DNA of 64,000 bases from Laceyella sacchari (GTDB taxonomy: Bacteria; Bacillota; Bacilli; Thermoactinomycetales; Thermoactinomycetaceae), in contig NZ_SMDD01000001.1 in the NCBI RefSeq assembly GCF_004343255.1, positions 570,577 to 634,576 on the forward strand. The letters run 5' to 3'. How positions within the stretch are numbered: the stretch's first letter is position 1; each line of letters opens with the position of its first letter. This document shows, piece after piece, positions 52,114 to 62,473 of the stretch. The position numbers and the translations under genes were made by a program. The notes under the pieces are model-generated. The model saw only the letters and a list, made by a program, of their open reading frames with translations. It made no database searches and was not told the DNA's origin.

Positions 52114-53329
52114 GGACTTTTGCACTTTTAAGGAGGGTTATGTTAATCCTTCACAAAAAATTGCAAGTTATTTTGATGGACCTATTAAATGGTTAAGAGC
52201 GACTGACTTAAATAACTCCTATGTATACAATACTTCAAGGACTTTAACAGAGGAAGGATTTAAAAGTGCAGGTAAAAGTTCTATCCTGTTTAAACCAGAC
52301 ACAATTGCTATAAGCAAGTCTGGTACTATTGGTAGGATTGGAATACTTAAAGATTACATGTGCGGTAATAGAGCGATCATAAATATAGAAGTAAATCAAG
52401 AAAAAATGAATCTGAGATATGTTTTTTATTGGCTATTGAATGAACAGAATTATATACAAAATTTAGCGGTAGGTAGTGTTCAGAAAAATTTATATATCTC
52501 TGTATTAGAACAACTGGAAATAGCTGATAGACCTCTACGAGAACAAAAAGCTATTGCTGACATTCTCTCAGCTTTAGATGACAAAATCGAACTTAACAAC
52601 CAAATCAACAAAAATCTTGAAGAAATGGCACAAGCGATCTTTAAATCCTGGTTTATCGACTTTGAGCCGTTTCAAGATGGAGAGTTTGTTGAAAGTGAGT
52701 TAGGGTTGATTCCTAAGGGGTGGGAAGTAAGCAGTCTAGATAGTGTTGCAAACTATCTTAATGGTTTAGCTATGCAAAAATATAGACCAACAGGAGATGA
52801 GTTTTTGCCTGTTATAAAAATAAAGGAGCTTAGACAAGGATTTGCTACTTCAGAAAGTGATAAGGCTACTCCGGATTTAGACCCAAGATACATTGTGGAA
52901 AATGGAGATATATTATTTTCTTGGTCTGGAACCCTTGAAGTGAAGATTTGGAGTGGTGGAAAAGGAGCTTTAAATCAGCACTTATTTAAGGTTACCTCAG
53001 AGAAATATGATAAGTGGTTTTACTATTACTGGACTAAACATTATTTAAATAAATTTAGAAAAATTGCTGAAGACAAGGCAACTACTATGGGACACATTAA
53101 GAGAAAAGATTTAAACGAAGCTAAAGTATTAATACCAGATAAAGCGACTTATAAGCAAATAAATTGCTTAATGGAACCTATCTTTAACAAACTAACTCTA
53201 TTAGATATACAAAATAAAACACTACAGAACCTCCGCGACACCCTCCTACCCAAACTCATGTCTGGTGAGATTCGCGTACCTCTGGAAAACGAAGGGAGAC
53301 ATCAAGATGAGCAGCTTCAACGAGTATGA
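52103..53329 (+). CDS. hsdS: Type I restriction-modification specificity subunit
   Basis: 408 residues from ATG at 52103 inside the hsdM end. Two target-recognition domains (starting GYVNPSQKI and LNGLAMQKY) and two conserved spacer helices: [45 protein letters not shown] in the middle and [29 protein letters not shown] at the end. It binds the bipartite DNA target. The two variable domains are much more AT-rich than hsdM and hsdR on either side, a sign of domain exchange. Overlaps hsdR. Confidence 0.94.
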   Translation: MKFKDFCTFKEGYVNPSQKIASYFDGPIKWLRATDLNNSYVYNTSRTLTEEGFKSAGKSSILFKPDTIAISKSGTIGRIGILKDYMCGNRAIINIEVNQEKMNLRYVFYWLLNEQNYIQNLAVGSVQKNLYISVLEQLEIADRPLREQKAIADILSALDDKIELNNQINKNLEEMAQAIFKSWFIDFEPFQDGEFVESELGLIPKGWEVSSLDSVANYLNGLAMQKYRPTGDEFLPVIKIKELRQGFATSESDKATPDLDPRYIVENGDILFSWSGTLEVKIWSGGKGALNQHLFKVTSEKYDKWFYYYWTKHYLNKFRKIAEDKATTMGHIKRKDLNEAKVLIPDKATYKQINCLMEPIFNKLTLLDIQNKTLQNLRDTLLPKLMSGEIRVPLENEGRHQDEQLQRV

Positions 53330-56300
53330 GTTGGAACAAGCTTCCTTGGAATGGTTTCAAGAGTTAGCCTACGATGTGAGCTACGGCCCCGAAATTTCCC
53401 CTGAAGGCGATTATCCGGAACGGAACGAGTACAGCGATGTCATTTTGGAAGAGAGATTGCGGGATGCCCTGTCCCGCATCAACTCTCACCTTCCGCTGTC
53501 TGCGATCGACGAGGCCGTTCGCAAGATTTCGATTCCGCAAAGTCCCAATCTTCTAATCAATAACCAAGCGTTTCATCAAATGATCACCGACGGAATTGAT
53601 GTCCAGGTCCAGCGGGACGACGGCAGTTTCAAAACGGAAAAAGTATGGCCAATCGACTTTAAAGATCCCCACAATAACGACTGGCTGGTGGTTAACCAGT
53701 TTACCGTCGTCGAAAACGGAGTAGAGAAGCGCCCGGATCTGGTCGTTTTCGTCAATGGAATGCCGCTCGTGGTGATCGAATTAAAAAGTGCTTCCAATGA
53801 AGAGACCGACATTACCAAGGCATACAATCAAATCCAGAATTACAAAAAAAAGATTCCATCCCTGTTTACTTACAATGCTTTCTCTGTCATCAGTGACGGA
53901 GTGAATGCACGGGCAGGCTCCCTGACGGCCGACGAAGATCGGTATATGATGTGGCGGACGATCGATGGGGAGGATGTCGCTCCGGGCGCCATTCCGCAAC
54001 TGGAAGTTTTAATCAAGGGAATATTTGAAAGAAAACGTTTTCTGGATATCTTAAGGCATTTCATTTTTTTCCAAACGGACGGAGAAAATGTCTACAAGAT
54101 TTTAGCCGGATATCATCAATACCATGCGACGGTGAAAGCAATTGAGAGCACGATTCGCGCAACTGATGAGCAAGGGGACCGCAAAATTGGGGTGATCTGG
54201 CATACTCAGGGGTCCGGGAAAAGTTTGTCCATGGTCTTTTATGCCGGAAAATTGGTCTCTGAGCTGGATAACCCGACCATTGTAGTGATCACTGACCGTA
54301 ACGACCTCGATGATCAGCTTTTCTCCACCTTCAGCAAGTCTAAGCAGTTGTTGCGCCAAACGCCGAAACAGGCCCATTCCCGCAAAGAACTGCGCGAGCT
54401 GCTCAATGTGGAATCCGGGGGCATTATCTTTACTACCATCCACAAATTTGCCCCTGAGGAAAATGGAGATCAGATGCCGGTATTGACGGATCGCCGCAAT
54501 GTAGTGGTGATCGCCGATGAGGCACATCGAAGCCAGTATGGGTTCAACGCGGAAGTGGTGGAAGGGAAAGACGAGGCGAAAATCAAGTTCGGCTTCGCCA
54601 AATATATGCGGGACGCCTTGCCGAACGCTTCGTATATCGGATTTACCGGTACGCCTGTTGAGTTGGCGGATAGAAACACGCCGGCAGTGTTTGGAGACTA
54701 CATTGACATTTATGATATGACCCGCGCGGTGGAAGATGGAACCACCGTCAAGATTTACTACGAAAGCCGGATTGCCAAACTCTCCTTGCCGGAGGACGAA
54801 AAGCCGAAGATCGATGAGGAGTATGAAGAAATCACCGAGCATCAGGAACTGGATGAGAAAGAGAAGCTCAAATCCAAATGGGCCCGTTTGGAAGCATTAG
54901 TCGGAGCGGAAAAGCGGCTCAAGCAAATCGCTAAAGACATCGTGGAACACTTCGAAATCAGGCAGAATGCCATGTTTGGTAAAGCGATGATTGTCACCAT
55001 GTCCAGAAAGATTGCTGTTGACCTCTATAACGAGATCGTTGCATTAAGACCGAAGTGGCACAGTGACGACCTGGATAAAGGTGTCATCAAGGTGGTGATG
55101 ACCGGAAATTCGAGCGATGAGGCAAAAATGCATTCTCATCACACCACCAAACAGCAGCGCGAGCTTCTCGCTAACCGGATGAAGGATATCCATGATGAGC
55201 TCAAGATAGTCATTGTTTGCGATATGTGGCTGACCGGGTTTGATGTTCCTTGTATGCACACGATGTATATTGATAAACCGATGAAAGGGCATAACCTGAT
55301 GCAAGCCATTGCCCGTGTTAACCGTGTGTTTAAAGATAAACCGGGTGGATTGGTGGTCGACTATATCGGGATCGCCGACTCTTTGAAAAAGGCTCTGCAA
55401 CAGTATACCGAAAATGACCGCAAAACGGCGGGTGTGGATACGGAACTGGCAGTTGACCTCATGCATGAGAAGTATGACCTGATCCAGGATTTGCTTCACG
55501 GTCATGATTACAGCAAGTTTAAAAGCGAAAGCCCATCCGAGCGGATGCAAACCATCGTTGCCACCGTTGATTATGTATTAGGGCTCGGTGAAGAAAAGAA
55601 AAAACAATTTCTGCAACTGGTTACCGAGCTGGCAAAAGCTTATGCTTTGTGCTCAACCACTCCCGAAGCGGAAAAATTGAACTTGGAAATCGGGTTCTTT
55701 AAATCGGTAAAAACCGGGATTATCAAGATGATTCCAGCTTCGGGCAAGAAAAAAACGGCTTCCCAGTTGGATGCCGAGATCAACCAATTGGTATCCAAGT
55801 CCATTATCTCTGAAGGCGTGGTGGACATTTTGGGCGCCGTTGGCCTCAATAAACCCAACATCGCCATCTTGTCCGATGAGTTTTTGGCCGAGGTGAAAGG
55901 ATTAAAACAGAAAAACCTTGCCGTAGAGCTGCTCAAACGCTTGTTAAACGGAAAAGTAAAAACCATCGCTAAACGGAATCTGGTTCAATCGAAAAAGTTC
56001 TCTGAGATGCTGGAAGAATCGATTATCAAGTATCAAAATCGGACGATTGAATCGACTCAGGTCATCATGGAATTGATTGAGCTGGCGAAAGAGATGAATA
56101 AAGCTCACAAACGGGGTGAGGAAACGGGGTTATCCGATGATGAAGTGGCCTTTTATGATGCTTTGGCCAATAATGAATCGGCAAAAGAAGTCCTGGGAGA
56201 TGAAGTGTTAAAGCAGATCGCGCGCGATCTGACCGATTCGATTAAAAGAAATCTAACGGTGGACTGGAATCTGCGGGAAAGCGTCCGAGCCAAAATGAGG

Positions 56301-56435
56301 GTAACAGTCAAAAAATTGTTGAGAAAATACGGTTATCCGCCAGACAAAGAGAAAAGTGCAGTTGAAATTGTGATGAAACAGGCAGAATTAAGCTGTCAGA
56401 ATGAGGCAGAAGAATTAGACGAAGAACTGGATTAA
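53307..56435 (+). CDS. hsdR: Type I restriction-modification endonuclease subunit
   Basis: 1042 residues from ATG at 53307, eight bases after AAGGGAG; overlaps the end of hsdS. Nuclease: [20 protein letters not shown] with D144, E158 and K160 (PD-ExK). Helicase: [11 protein letters not shown] (Walker A, ~300), [11 protein letters not shown] (DEAH box, ~402), [28 protein letters not shown] and [15 protein letters not shown]. The C-terminal ~300 residues are helical (methylase contact). Length is normal. It translocates DNA and cuts far from the unmethylated site. Appears complete and functional. Confidence 0.96.
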   Translation: MSSFNEYELEQASLEWFQELAYDVSYGPEISPEGDYPERNEYSDVILEERLRDALSRINSHLPLSAIDEAVRKISIPQSPNLLINNQAFHQMITDGIDVQVQRDDGSFKTEKVWPIDFKDPHNNDWLVVNQFTVVENGVEKRPDLVVFVNGMPLVVIELKSASNEETDITKAYNQIQNYKKKIPSLFTYNAFSVISDGVNARAGSLTADEDRYMMWRTIDGEDVAPGAIPQLEVLIKGIFERKRFLDILRHFIFFQTDGENVYKILAGYHQYHATVKAIESTIRATDEQGDRKIGVIWHTQGSGKSLSMVFYAGKLVSELDNPTIVVITDRNDLDDQLFSTFSKSKQLLRQTPKQAHSRKELRELLNVESGGIIFTTIHKFAPEENGDQMPVLTDRRNVVVIADEAHRSQYGFNAEVVEGKDEAKIKFGFAKYMRDALPNASYIGFTGTPVELADRNTPAVFGDYIDIYDMTRAVEDGTTVKIYYESRIAKLSLPEDEKPKIDEEYEEITEHQELDEKEKLKSKWARLEALVGAEKRLKQIAKDIVEHFEIRQNAMFGKAMIVTMSRKIAVDLYNEIVALRPKWHSDDLDKGVIKVVMTGNSSDEAKMHSHHTTKQQRELLANRMKDIHDELKIVIVCDMWLTGFDVPCMHTMYIDKPMKGHNLMQAIARVNRVFKDKPGGLVVDYIGIADSLKKALQQYTENDRKTAGVDTELAVDLMHEKYDLIQDLLHGHDYSKFKSESPSERMQTIVATVDYVLGLGEEKKKQFLQLVTELAKAYALCSTTPEAEKLNLEIGFFKSVKTGIIKMIPASGKKKTASQLDAEINQLVSKSIISEGVVDILGAVGLNKPNIAILSDEFLAEVKGLKQKNLAVELLKRLLNGKVKTIAKRNLVQSKKFSEMLEESIIKYQNRTIESTQVIMELIELAKEMNKAHKRGEETGLSDDEVAFYDALANNESAKEVLGDEVLKQIARDLTDSIKRNLTVDWNLRESVRAKMRVTVKKLLRKYGYPPDKEKSAVEIVMKQAELSCQNEAEELDEELD

Positions 56436-56770
56436 TTCTTGTAAAGCCATGAAAAAGTGAAAGGGGGGATGCCCGAAAGTAGGATTAAGCAATATTTGTG
56501 GTTGGAAGTGCCAGTTCCAACTGCAGATCCGGAATCTGATCTGCTGAACCTGCGCCAACAGGATCAGCAGAGTCATAGATGCAGTTTTCCACCGCCAAAT
56601 GGAAGACTGCATAGATGAGATCACTCCATAGGTTTTACGCGCAAAGAGCTTCGTTTGTGCAACCCCTTCAACCTATGCTTCCTTTAAATTAACCTTTCTA
56701 TCATTGTAACGAACTCTTTGCGCTCCCTTCAAGTCAAGTCCAACATTTCATTCTTCGGGAGGAACAAACG
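56436..56770. other. Intergenic stretch after hsdR, no convincing gene
   Basis: 335 bases. A 69-codon open frame on the minus strand (56415-56624) has no ribosome site and an odd composition; I do not call it. The segment could be a remnant of something larger, but I recognise no terminal repeats. The promoter of the lipoprotein gene should lie near the right end. Confidence 0.4.
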
Positions 56771-57172
56771 ATGAAAAAATGGATGATTGGATGCGGTACT
56801 CTTATGGGACTGTTCTTATTGTTGGGAGCATGTGTGGCACTCATGTCAAGTGTAGACACAGAAAAAGACAATCTTCAGGCAGATAAAAAAACAATTTCAG
56901 AAAAGGTGGACACTCCAGCAATGTCTACATCTGAACCAGCGGTGAAAGAGAATGATGAAGTGACGATGGAAGAATTCAATAAGATTAAAAACGGAATGAC
57001 CTATGAAGAGGTTGTAAAAATTATCGGTTTTGAGGGAACAGAAATGAGTTCTTCTGAAATTGGCGGCATCAAAACCATTATGTACTCTTGGCAAAATGAC
57101 GACGGTTCGAATATGAATGCGATGTTTCAAAACAACAAGCTGAATACAAAGGCACAATTTGGTTTGAAGTAA
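56771..57172 (+). CDS. Lipoprotein, DUF3862/BLIP-like
   Basis: 133 residues after GGAGGAACAAACG. Signal peptide with lipobox LLLGAC (Cys at ~21), a Ser/Thr/Lys/Glu-rich linker, then ~65-residue domain MTYEEVVKIIGFEGTEMSSSEIGGIKTIMYSWQNDDGSNMNAMFQNNKL of the DUF3862/SmpA-like fold related to beta-lactamase-inhibitor protein repeats. Anchored to the outer face of the membrane. The function in a defence-rich element is unknown; similar proteins are common in Bacillales genomes. Confidence 0.8.
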   Translation: MKKWMIGCGTLMGLFLLLGACVALMSSVDTEKDNLQADKKTISEKVDTPAMSTSEPAVKENDEVTMEEFNKIKNGMTYEEVVKIIGFEGTEMSSSEIGGIKTIMYSWQNDDGSNMNAMFQNNKLNTKAQFGLK

Positions 57173-57253
57173 CGGATAGAAGAGGTAGGCGGAAGTTAGA
57201 AAGCTTCTGCCTACTACAGCCCATTATCTATAAATCTGAAAGGAGCAATTTCT

Positions 57254-59344
57254 ATGTCCATTGTTTCCATTCATAAATCTTTTACCGATGCAATTGCTCA
57301 GGTACCGCCACATGTTCAAAAATCGGCTTGGGAGATGATTCATCAGTTGACCGAACATCCGGAAGCTCATGGCCTAAATTTTGAACGAGTGAAAGGAGCG
57401 ATTGACCCTAAAGTCCATTCTGTTCGTGTGAATCAAAAATACCGGGCGATTCTTGTCAAGCCGGAAAAAGAAGATGTGAATTTGTTTTTGTGGATTGGCA
57501 ATCACGATCAGGCATATGCATGGGCGGAAAAGAAGAGATTTGAAGTTAACAAGGCGACAGGTCTTTTGCAGATGTGGACAAGCCCGGGAAGGAACGGTTC
57601 AAATACGGTAAAAGGAATATTTTGTGATTATACCGAAAAGCAACTGATTGCCATAGGTGTGCCGGAAGAGCTTATTCATGTGATATACAGTATTCAAACA
57701 GCCGATGAGCTGTACAAGTATGCCGATGAAATTCCGGAAGATACGTTAGAACCCCTTTTATGGATCGCTCAGGGTGAGCCGTACCAGGACGTGCTTCAGA
57801 TTGTCACCGAGATCAAGGCAGAACAAAGGAAAGATCAAGAAAAATCGGATCAACCATTTCTCCAGGCTATGTTAAATACGTCAAGCCAAGTGGCAGTGAT
57901 TTCTTCCGACACACAGCTCCAGGAGATTTTAAAATATCCTTTTGACCGATGGCGGTTGTTTTTGCATTCCACTCAAAAAGAATTGGTCGAGAAAGATTTT
58001 AGCGGCTCGGTAAAAGTGCTCGGAGGAGCCGGAACAGGCAAAACGGTGGTTGCTTTGCACCGGGCAAGGAAGCTGGTGAGAGATTTTTTGCTTCCGGATG
58101 AGAAACTTCTCTTTACAACCTTTAACGTTAATATGGTAGCAATCGTACAAGACCACTTAAACACCATGTGTACAGCTGAGGAGTTACAAAGAATAGATAT
58201 CATTAACATCGACCGGTTGGCCAAAGAAATTGTTGAAACTTATTGTGGTGTACAAATCAATAAAATGATTGAGAGCGATCAAGACAGGGAGATCATCTGG
58301 CGGCAGGCTGGAAGCTGTTTAAACATAGACCCAAGTCAACTGCTGCTCATCAAGAGAGAATATGACCGGTTTATCCAACCCTATGGAATTGATGAAAAGG
58401 AAGAATATTTAACTCTTCTGCGCAAAGGAGGAAAGACAAAAATCAGCAAAAGGAAACGGGAAGAAATATGGAAAGTGGTTGAATATGTCCGCAGTGAGAT
58501 GGAGGAAAGAGGCTGGTATGAATATCCTGATATCATTCGCATGGCCCGAAAATGGTTGGAAACGAACCCAGGCCGATTGAATTACCGTGCGGCTATTGTT
58601 GATGAAGCTCAGGACTTTACAGAAGAGTCGTTTAAATTGTTGAGGGCTTTGGTCCCTAAAAACAGAAATGACTTGTTTATTGTGGGTGATCCCCACCAAC
58701 GGATTTACTCCCGATTTGTGGTTCTTTCACGTTGCGGAATCGATGTCAGGGGACAAAGATCCAGACGCTTACGCATTAACTATCGCACTACTGAACAAAT
58801 TCGAAAACAAGCAATACAAGTGATTGGAGATATTCCATTTGATGACTTAGATGGAGGGCAAAATTTTGCAGATGATATTTCGCTTATGTCAGGAATGGAA
58901 CCTGTATGCGTAAACTTTGCAAAGGTAAACCTTGAGAGACAATTTATTCTGAAACAGATGAAGGAATTATTAAGAGAAGGAATTTTGCCTCATGAGATTG
59001 GTCTCTTTGCGAGAACGAAAAAAATGGTTGAGAGGTATCAAAAGTTTTTGGAGGAGAATGGAATAGCTGTCTCGCTTCTTACCACAGAATCTCATTTAAA
59101 CAATAAAGGGGTTAATTGCGGCACGATGCATCGAAGTAAGGGGCTTGAATTTCGCGTGGTCTTCCTGGCTGGGGTCAATGAAAAAGTCGTTCCCCTCGAT
59201 GCTTTTACTAAAATTGAAGATGTTGAAGAAAGAGAAGAGAAAATCAAACAAGAAAGGTCTCTCTTGTATGTTGCAAGTACCAGAGCGCGAGAGAAATTGT
59301 TTATTACCTCATATGGGAAAATGTCGCCATTTTTAAGAAATTAA
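57254..59344 (+). CDS. RelE-like domain fused to a superfamily 1 (UvrD-like) helicase
   Basis: 696 residues after AAAGGAGCAATTTCT. Residues 1-~95 resemble a RelE/ParE/YafQ toxin fold (VPPHVQKSAWEMIHQLTEHP, DPKVHSVRVNQKYRAILVKPEK, WIGNHDQAYAWAEKK). From ~245 on is an SF1 helicase: VLGGAGTGKTVVALHRARKL (Walker A ~256), VDEAQDFTEESFKLL (Walker B ~449), VGDPHQRIYSR, LRINYRTTEQIR, GVNCGTMHRSKGLEFRVVFLAGV, LYVASTRAREKLFI. No nuclease motif seen. Likely a phage-defence or DNA-repair enzyme; the toxin-like domain may bind RNA/ribosome or just be structural. AT-rich; single gene after the lipoprotein. Confidence 0.8.
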   Translation: MSIVSIHKSFTDAIAQVPPHVQKSAWEMIHQLTEHPEAHGLNFERVKGAIDPKVHSVRVNQKYRAILVKPEKEDVNLFLWIGNHDQAYAWAEKKRFEVNKATGLLQMWTSPGRNGSNTVKGIFCDYTEKQLIAIGVPEELIHVIYSIQTADELYKYADEIPEDTLEPLLWIAQGEPYQDVLQIVTEIKAEQRKDQEKSDQPFLQAMLNTSSQVAVISSDTQLQEILKYPFDRWRLFLHSTQKELVEKDFSGSVKVLGGAGTGKTVVALHRARKLVRDFLLPDEKLLFTTFNVNMVAIVQDHLNTMCTAEELQRIDIINIDRLAKEIVETYCGVQINKMIESDQDREIIWRQAGSCLNIDPSQLLLIKREYDRFIQPYGIDEKEEYLTLLRKGGKTKISKRKREEIWKVVEYVRSEMEERGWYEYPDIIRMARKWLETNPGRLNYRAAIVDEAQDFTEESFKLLRALVPKNRNDLFIVGDPHQRIYSRFVVLSRCGIDVRGQRSRRLRINYRTTEQIRKQAIQVIGDIPFDDLDGGQNFADDISLMSGMEPVCVNFAKVNLERQFILKQMKELLREGILPHEIGLFARTKKMVERYQKFLEENGIAVSLLTTESHLNNKGVNCGTMHRSKGLEFRVVFLAGVNEKVVPLDAFTKIEDVEEREEKIKQERSLLYVASTRAREKLFITSYGKMSPFLRN

Positions 59345-59615
59345 GATCTTACAGAGACAGGATTCAAAAATCGGTGTTCAATTTTTTTAAACTCATCATA
59401 TTTGGCTGTCGAGAATATCGATTATTTAAATATTAATATCTGGATTACAAAGAAGGTATTTTGGATAGGAATTAATGAAACAAACGGATGGGAGGATTTG
59501 TCGCACTGTTTTATTGCGTTCTAAAAAACGTGTCGAATGAAGAGAGGATGGGTAAATAATTTAAAGATTGATCATTTTAAATCAAATGAAAGAAGGTGTA
59601 TAGATAGATAAGGAT

Positions 59616-59855
59616 ATGGTTCTAGGCTTCATTGTATTAGTCGTTGTTTTAATAATCGCAATTGCCTTATTAATTGTGCCTAAATTAAAGAAAAAACAAC
59701 AACCAATTGATCATGATCTCTATAGTAATCAAGATCATCAGCTTTATACGGGGGTAGTGGTTGCTCATTTACCTGCGGGTGATTTCCAGCACATCCAACT
59801 GATCCAATTTTGCGTTGATAATCATACTTACTTGAATCAACCATATGCAAGGTGA
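59616..59855 (+). CDS. Possible small membrane protein, 79 residues
   Basis: Starts ATG with one membrane helix (VLGFIVLVVVLIIAIALLIV) followed by KLKKKQQ and a polar tail with many His, Asp and Gln. The ribosome site is poor (AAGGAT touches the ATG). An open frame on the other strand covers the same bases. The helix with positive end is suggestive, but the call is tentative. Confidence 0.35.
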   Translation: MVLGFIVLVVVLIIAIALLIVPKLKKKQQPIDHDLYSNQDHQLYTGVVVAHLPAGDFQHIQLIQFCVDNHTYLNQPYAR

Positions 59856-59931
59856 TTTTTTTTAATCTGGTCATCTTTTTCCTGGATATCCTTTTGCTAT
59901 TCTTCTGAGCATACAATCAGGAGGTATTTTA

Positions 59932-60396
59932 ATGATAAAAGGGTTATATGAAGCGCATTTGCCTGTCAGTGATATCGATAGATCCATTGCGTTTTATCAA
60001 AAACTTGGTTTGGAACTAGCATATAAAGGTGAAAAGCTTGCATTTGTATGGGTTGAGAAAGGAAAGAGTTGGCTTGGTTTATGGGAAACGGATCAAGTAA
60101 CTCTGCCCTATCATCCCTCTATCCGACATATTGCTTTTTATGTCAGTCTGGAAGATATAACCAAATCAAAAAAATGGCTACAAGAAAAGGGAATAGAGGT
60201 TAAAGAAGCTTTTCGTTTTTCTCCGGAACGACAACCTCTTGTACTTCCAAATAATCCACAAGCACATGCAGCCATTTATTTTCAAGACCCTGACGGCAAT
60301 TTGTTGGAATTGATCTCACCTCTCAGACTTGATGTGGAAGAGGAATTTGAAATGATGGAGTTGGCCGAGTGGTATAATAAGATGAAAACAGAATAA
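59932..60396 (+). CDS. VOC family protein (glyoxalase/dioxygenase superfamily)
   Basis: 154 residues, AGGAGG upstream. EAHLPVSDIDRSIAFYQKLGLELAYKGE and HIAFYVSLEDITKSKKWLQEKGI, then YFQDPDGNLLELISPL: the paired beta-alpha-beta3 repeats with His/Glu metal ligands of the VOC superfamily. It could be a glyoxalase, fosfomycin-type resistance enzyme or another metal-dependent lyase. The lineage within VOC cannot be named by eye. Monocistronic with terminator. Confidence 0.85.
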   Translation: MIKGLYEAHLPVSDIDRSIAFYQKLGLELAYKGEKLAFVWVEKGKSWLGLWETDQVTLPYHPSIRHIAFYVSLEDITKSKKWLQEKGIEVKEAFRFSPERQPLVLPNNPQAHAAIYFQDPDGNLLELISPLRLDVEEEFEMMELAEWYNKMKTE

Positions 60397-60464
60397 ATAA
60401 TAGTGTAGGTCTGATTAAGTTACAAAGAAAAACGGATATCTGATCCATCTTTGTGAAGGCTGTG

Positions 60465-60500
60465 AAGAGGGGGAGTGACCTGTTGGTCCTCTCTTTTTTT
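60465..60500 (+). terminator. Terminator of the VOC gene
   Basis: GAGGGGGAGTGACC pairs with GGTCCTCTC, followed by seven T residues. Confidence 0.65.
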
Positions 60501-60661
60501 GTTTTTAGATTGTAAAACGAAGTAGTAATTAGAAATAATCATGTTCTTGTTCTTCTCACCGTTGGATTGGTCTCAATAGAAGATTGCTAGACGATAGGTG
60601 GGATGTACTTTACGGTGTGAAATGCAATAAAATTATATAAAAAAGCAAAAGAGGAATGGTT

Positions 60662-61967
60662 ATGAATATTCTAATCAAAGATCCATTGATTTTAGATTTT
60701 AAGGAAGAGAAATTCGTTACATATCGGGCTCACATCATGATCGAGAATGGAATGATCTCTGATATCACCACCGATTTGCCAGAGGAATTGTCTGGTTTTG
60801 ATGAGATCATTCAGGCGTCCCAATTGGTGGCTTTGCCAGGATTGATCAATACCCACAACCATTCTCCAATGAGTTTGTTGCGATCATTCAGTGATGATTT
60901 GCGCTTGATGGAATGGCTTGATAAAAAAATGCTCCCTGCGGAGGAGAACATGACGCAAGAAGATATCTATTGGGGAGCCCTGTTGGGAATCGCCGAGATG
61001 ATTAAATCAGGAACGACAGCGTATGCGGACATGTACATCCATATGGATCAAATCGCACAAGCTGTCTACGATTCAGGAATCCGTGCATCGTTGACACGGG
61101 GACTCGTGTTTTTGGAGGATGATGGAGGGCTGCGCTTAAAGGAGGGCATTGATTTAGATCAATCATGGTCGGGGAAAGGGGATGGCCGCATCACAACCAT
61201 GATGGGGCCACATGCACCGTATACCTGTCCCCCGGAGAACTTGAAAGAAATCATGGAAATCGCCAAAGAATTAGGCGTGCCGATTCATATTCATTTGGCC
61301 GAGACGCATGAAGAAGTGGAGAAAATCAACAAGAAATATGGAAAAAGCCCCACCGAGTATTTGGCTGAACTGGGTTTGTTTGATGGGGAGCATCATGTTT
61401 TGTTAGCGCATGCTGTTCATTTAGATGAACAGGATATTGCATTACTGAAAAACATGAAGGGCGGGATTGCGCACAATCCCTATAGCAATATGAAGTTAGG
61501 TTGTGGCATTGCTCCGGTTTCCAAATTCATTGAACAAGGAATTTTGGTTGGCTTGGGCACAGATGGGGCGGGCAGCGCCACTTCGCTCGATTTGTTTAAA
61601 GAAATGAAGATGGCATCAGGTTTGCAGAAGTTGGAACACTTTGATCCGGCGATCATCGATGCGCATGCGATTTTGCAAATGGCGACAGTGAATGGTGCAA
61701 AAAATCTTGGGGATTGATGACCAAGTAGGGAGCATCGAGAAGGGGAAAAAAGCGGATATCATTTTGGTTAACGTCAATCAGCCTCATTTGGTACCGCATC
61801 ATGATCTGGTTTCCCTGCTGGTGTATTCTGCATTCGGGCAAGACGTGGATACAACAATTTTAAATGGGAAAATCTTGATGAAACATCGCCAATTGCTGAC
61901 GATTGATGAAGAGAAATTAATATACGAGGCGCAAAGACGAGCAAAGCGGATTGTGGAAGGGGTTTAA
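60662..61967 (+). pseudogene. Amidohydrolase (MTA/SAH deaminase type) with a one-base frameshift
   Basis: Start ATG at 60662 (GAGGA seven bases before). Two frames together give a full ~435-residue enzyme: metal site NTHNHSPMSLLR, later HIHLAETHEEVEK, HAVHLDEQDI, and GLGTDGAGSATSLD, as in MtaD-like 5-methylthioadenosine/S-adenosylhomocysteine deaminases. The first frame ends NGAKNLGD and a stop; the second continues as LGIDDQVGSIEKGKKADIILV in phase +1. Removing one G from GGGG at 61709-61712 restores GIDDQVG exactly. This is a recent mutation, a base-call error in a homopolymer or a slippage site. The terminator follows. Confidence 0.85.
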
Positions 61968-61969
61968 TT

Positions 61970-61998
61970 GGGGGCCAACGGGTCCCCGTTTTTTTTTG
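61970..61998 (+). terminator. Terminator of the amidohydrolase gene
   Basis: GGGGGCC-AAC-GGGTCCCC followed by a run of T residues. Confidence 0.8.
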
Positions 61999-62153
61999 TT
62001 TTTCGCTCTCTCCGTGGAAAGGGCCTTTAACGGTAGTGCGTTGCTTTTTCATGATCACATACTTTCGAGAACAAGACATATCAGGATTCAAGTAGAAGTT
62101 CTAGGCTCGTACAACCGTTGTTTATGCATAAAGTGAAGAGAGAGGTGATGATC

Positions 62154-62342
62154 GTGAAGAAAGTAACTCTGGTGCTGGGAAAAGAGACGTTTGGCAATAA
62201 GAATCCGGAGGTAGCATTTCACGAAGCGTTCGCTCCTTATTTTGTTGATGAAGTGAAGGACGGTGTGCGGGAACGATTGAGCCGTTTGCACAGAAGCACT
62301 GTGAAATATGACGGCAAAAGAGGTTTAAAGATCACGCAGTAG
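62154..62342 (+). CDS. Small protein upstream of the recombinase, 62 residues
   Basis: GTG at 62154, six bases after GAGGTG; the ATG at 62148 is too close. Begins MKKVTLVLGKETFGNKN and contains EAFAPYFVDEVKDGVRERLSRLHR then a basic tail (KYDGKRGLKITQ). Soluble, basic, about the size of recombination directionality factors such as SprB. It ends about 130 bases before the recombinase start, same direction. I do not recognise the family; its position is what makes the role in excision worth testing. Confidence 0.6.
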   Translation: MKKVTLVLGKETFGNKNPEVAFHEAFAPYFVDEVKDGVRERLSRLHRSTVKYDGKRGLKITQ

Positions 62343-62473
62343 ACATGAGTTGACTTGGTGGTGGAGGATGCCGTAGGGAGATCAAGATCGAAACGGGTCT
62401 GGATCAGAGCCTGAACGTTTTGCATGGACGCTTTCTTACATTACAAGAAGCGTGTATAAGATGGGAGGAGATC

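Noticed and set aside
56415-56624. Minus-strand 69-codon frame overlapping the hsdR end
   Set aside because: Odd composition and no ribosome site; possibly an insertion-sequence scar but no repeats seen.
59680-59916. 78-codon minus-strand frame opposite the possible small membrane protein
   Set aside because: No ribosome site and no hydrophobic or domain pattern.
62037-62120. Sigma-E or sigma-K promoter for the small protein/recombinase
   Set aside because: Only weak partial matches (for example GCATAAAGTG with poor -35 spacing); not enough to claim sporulation control.
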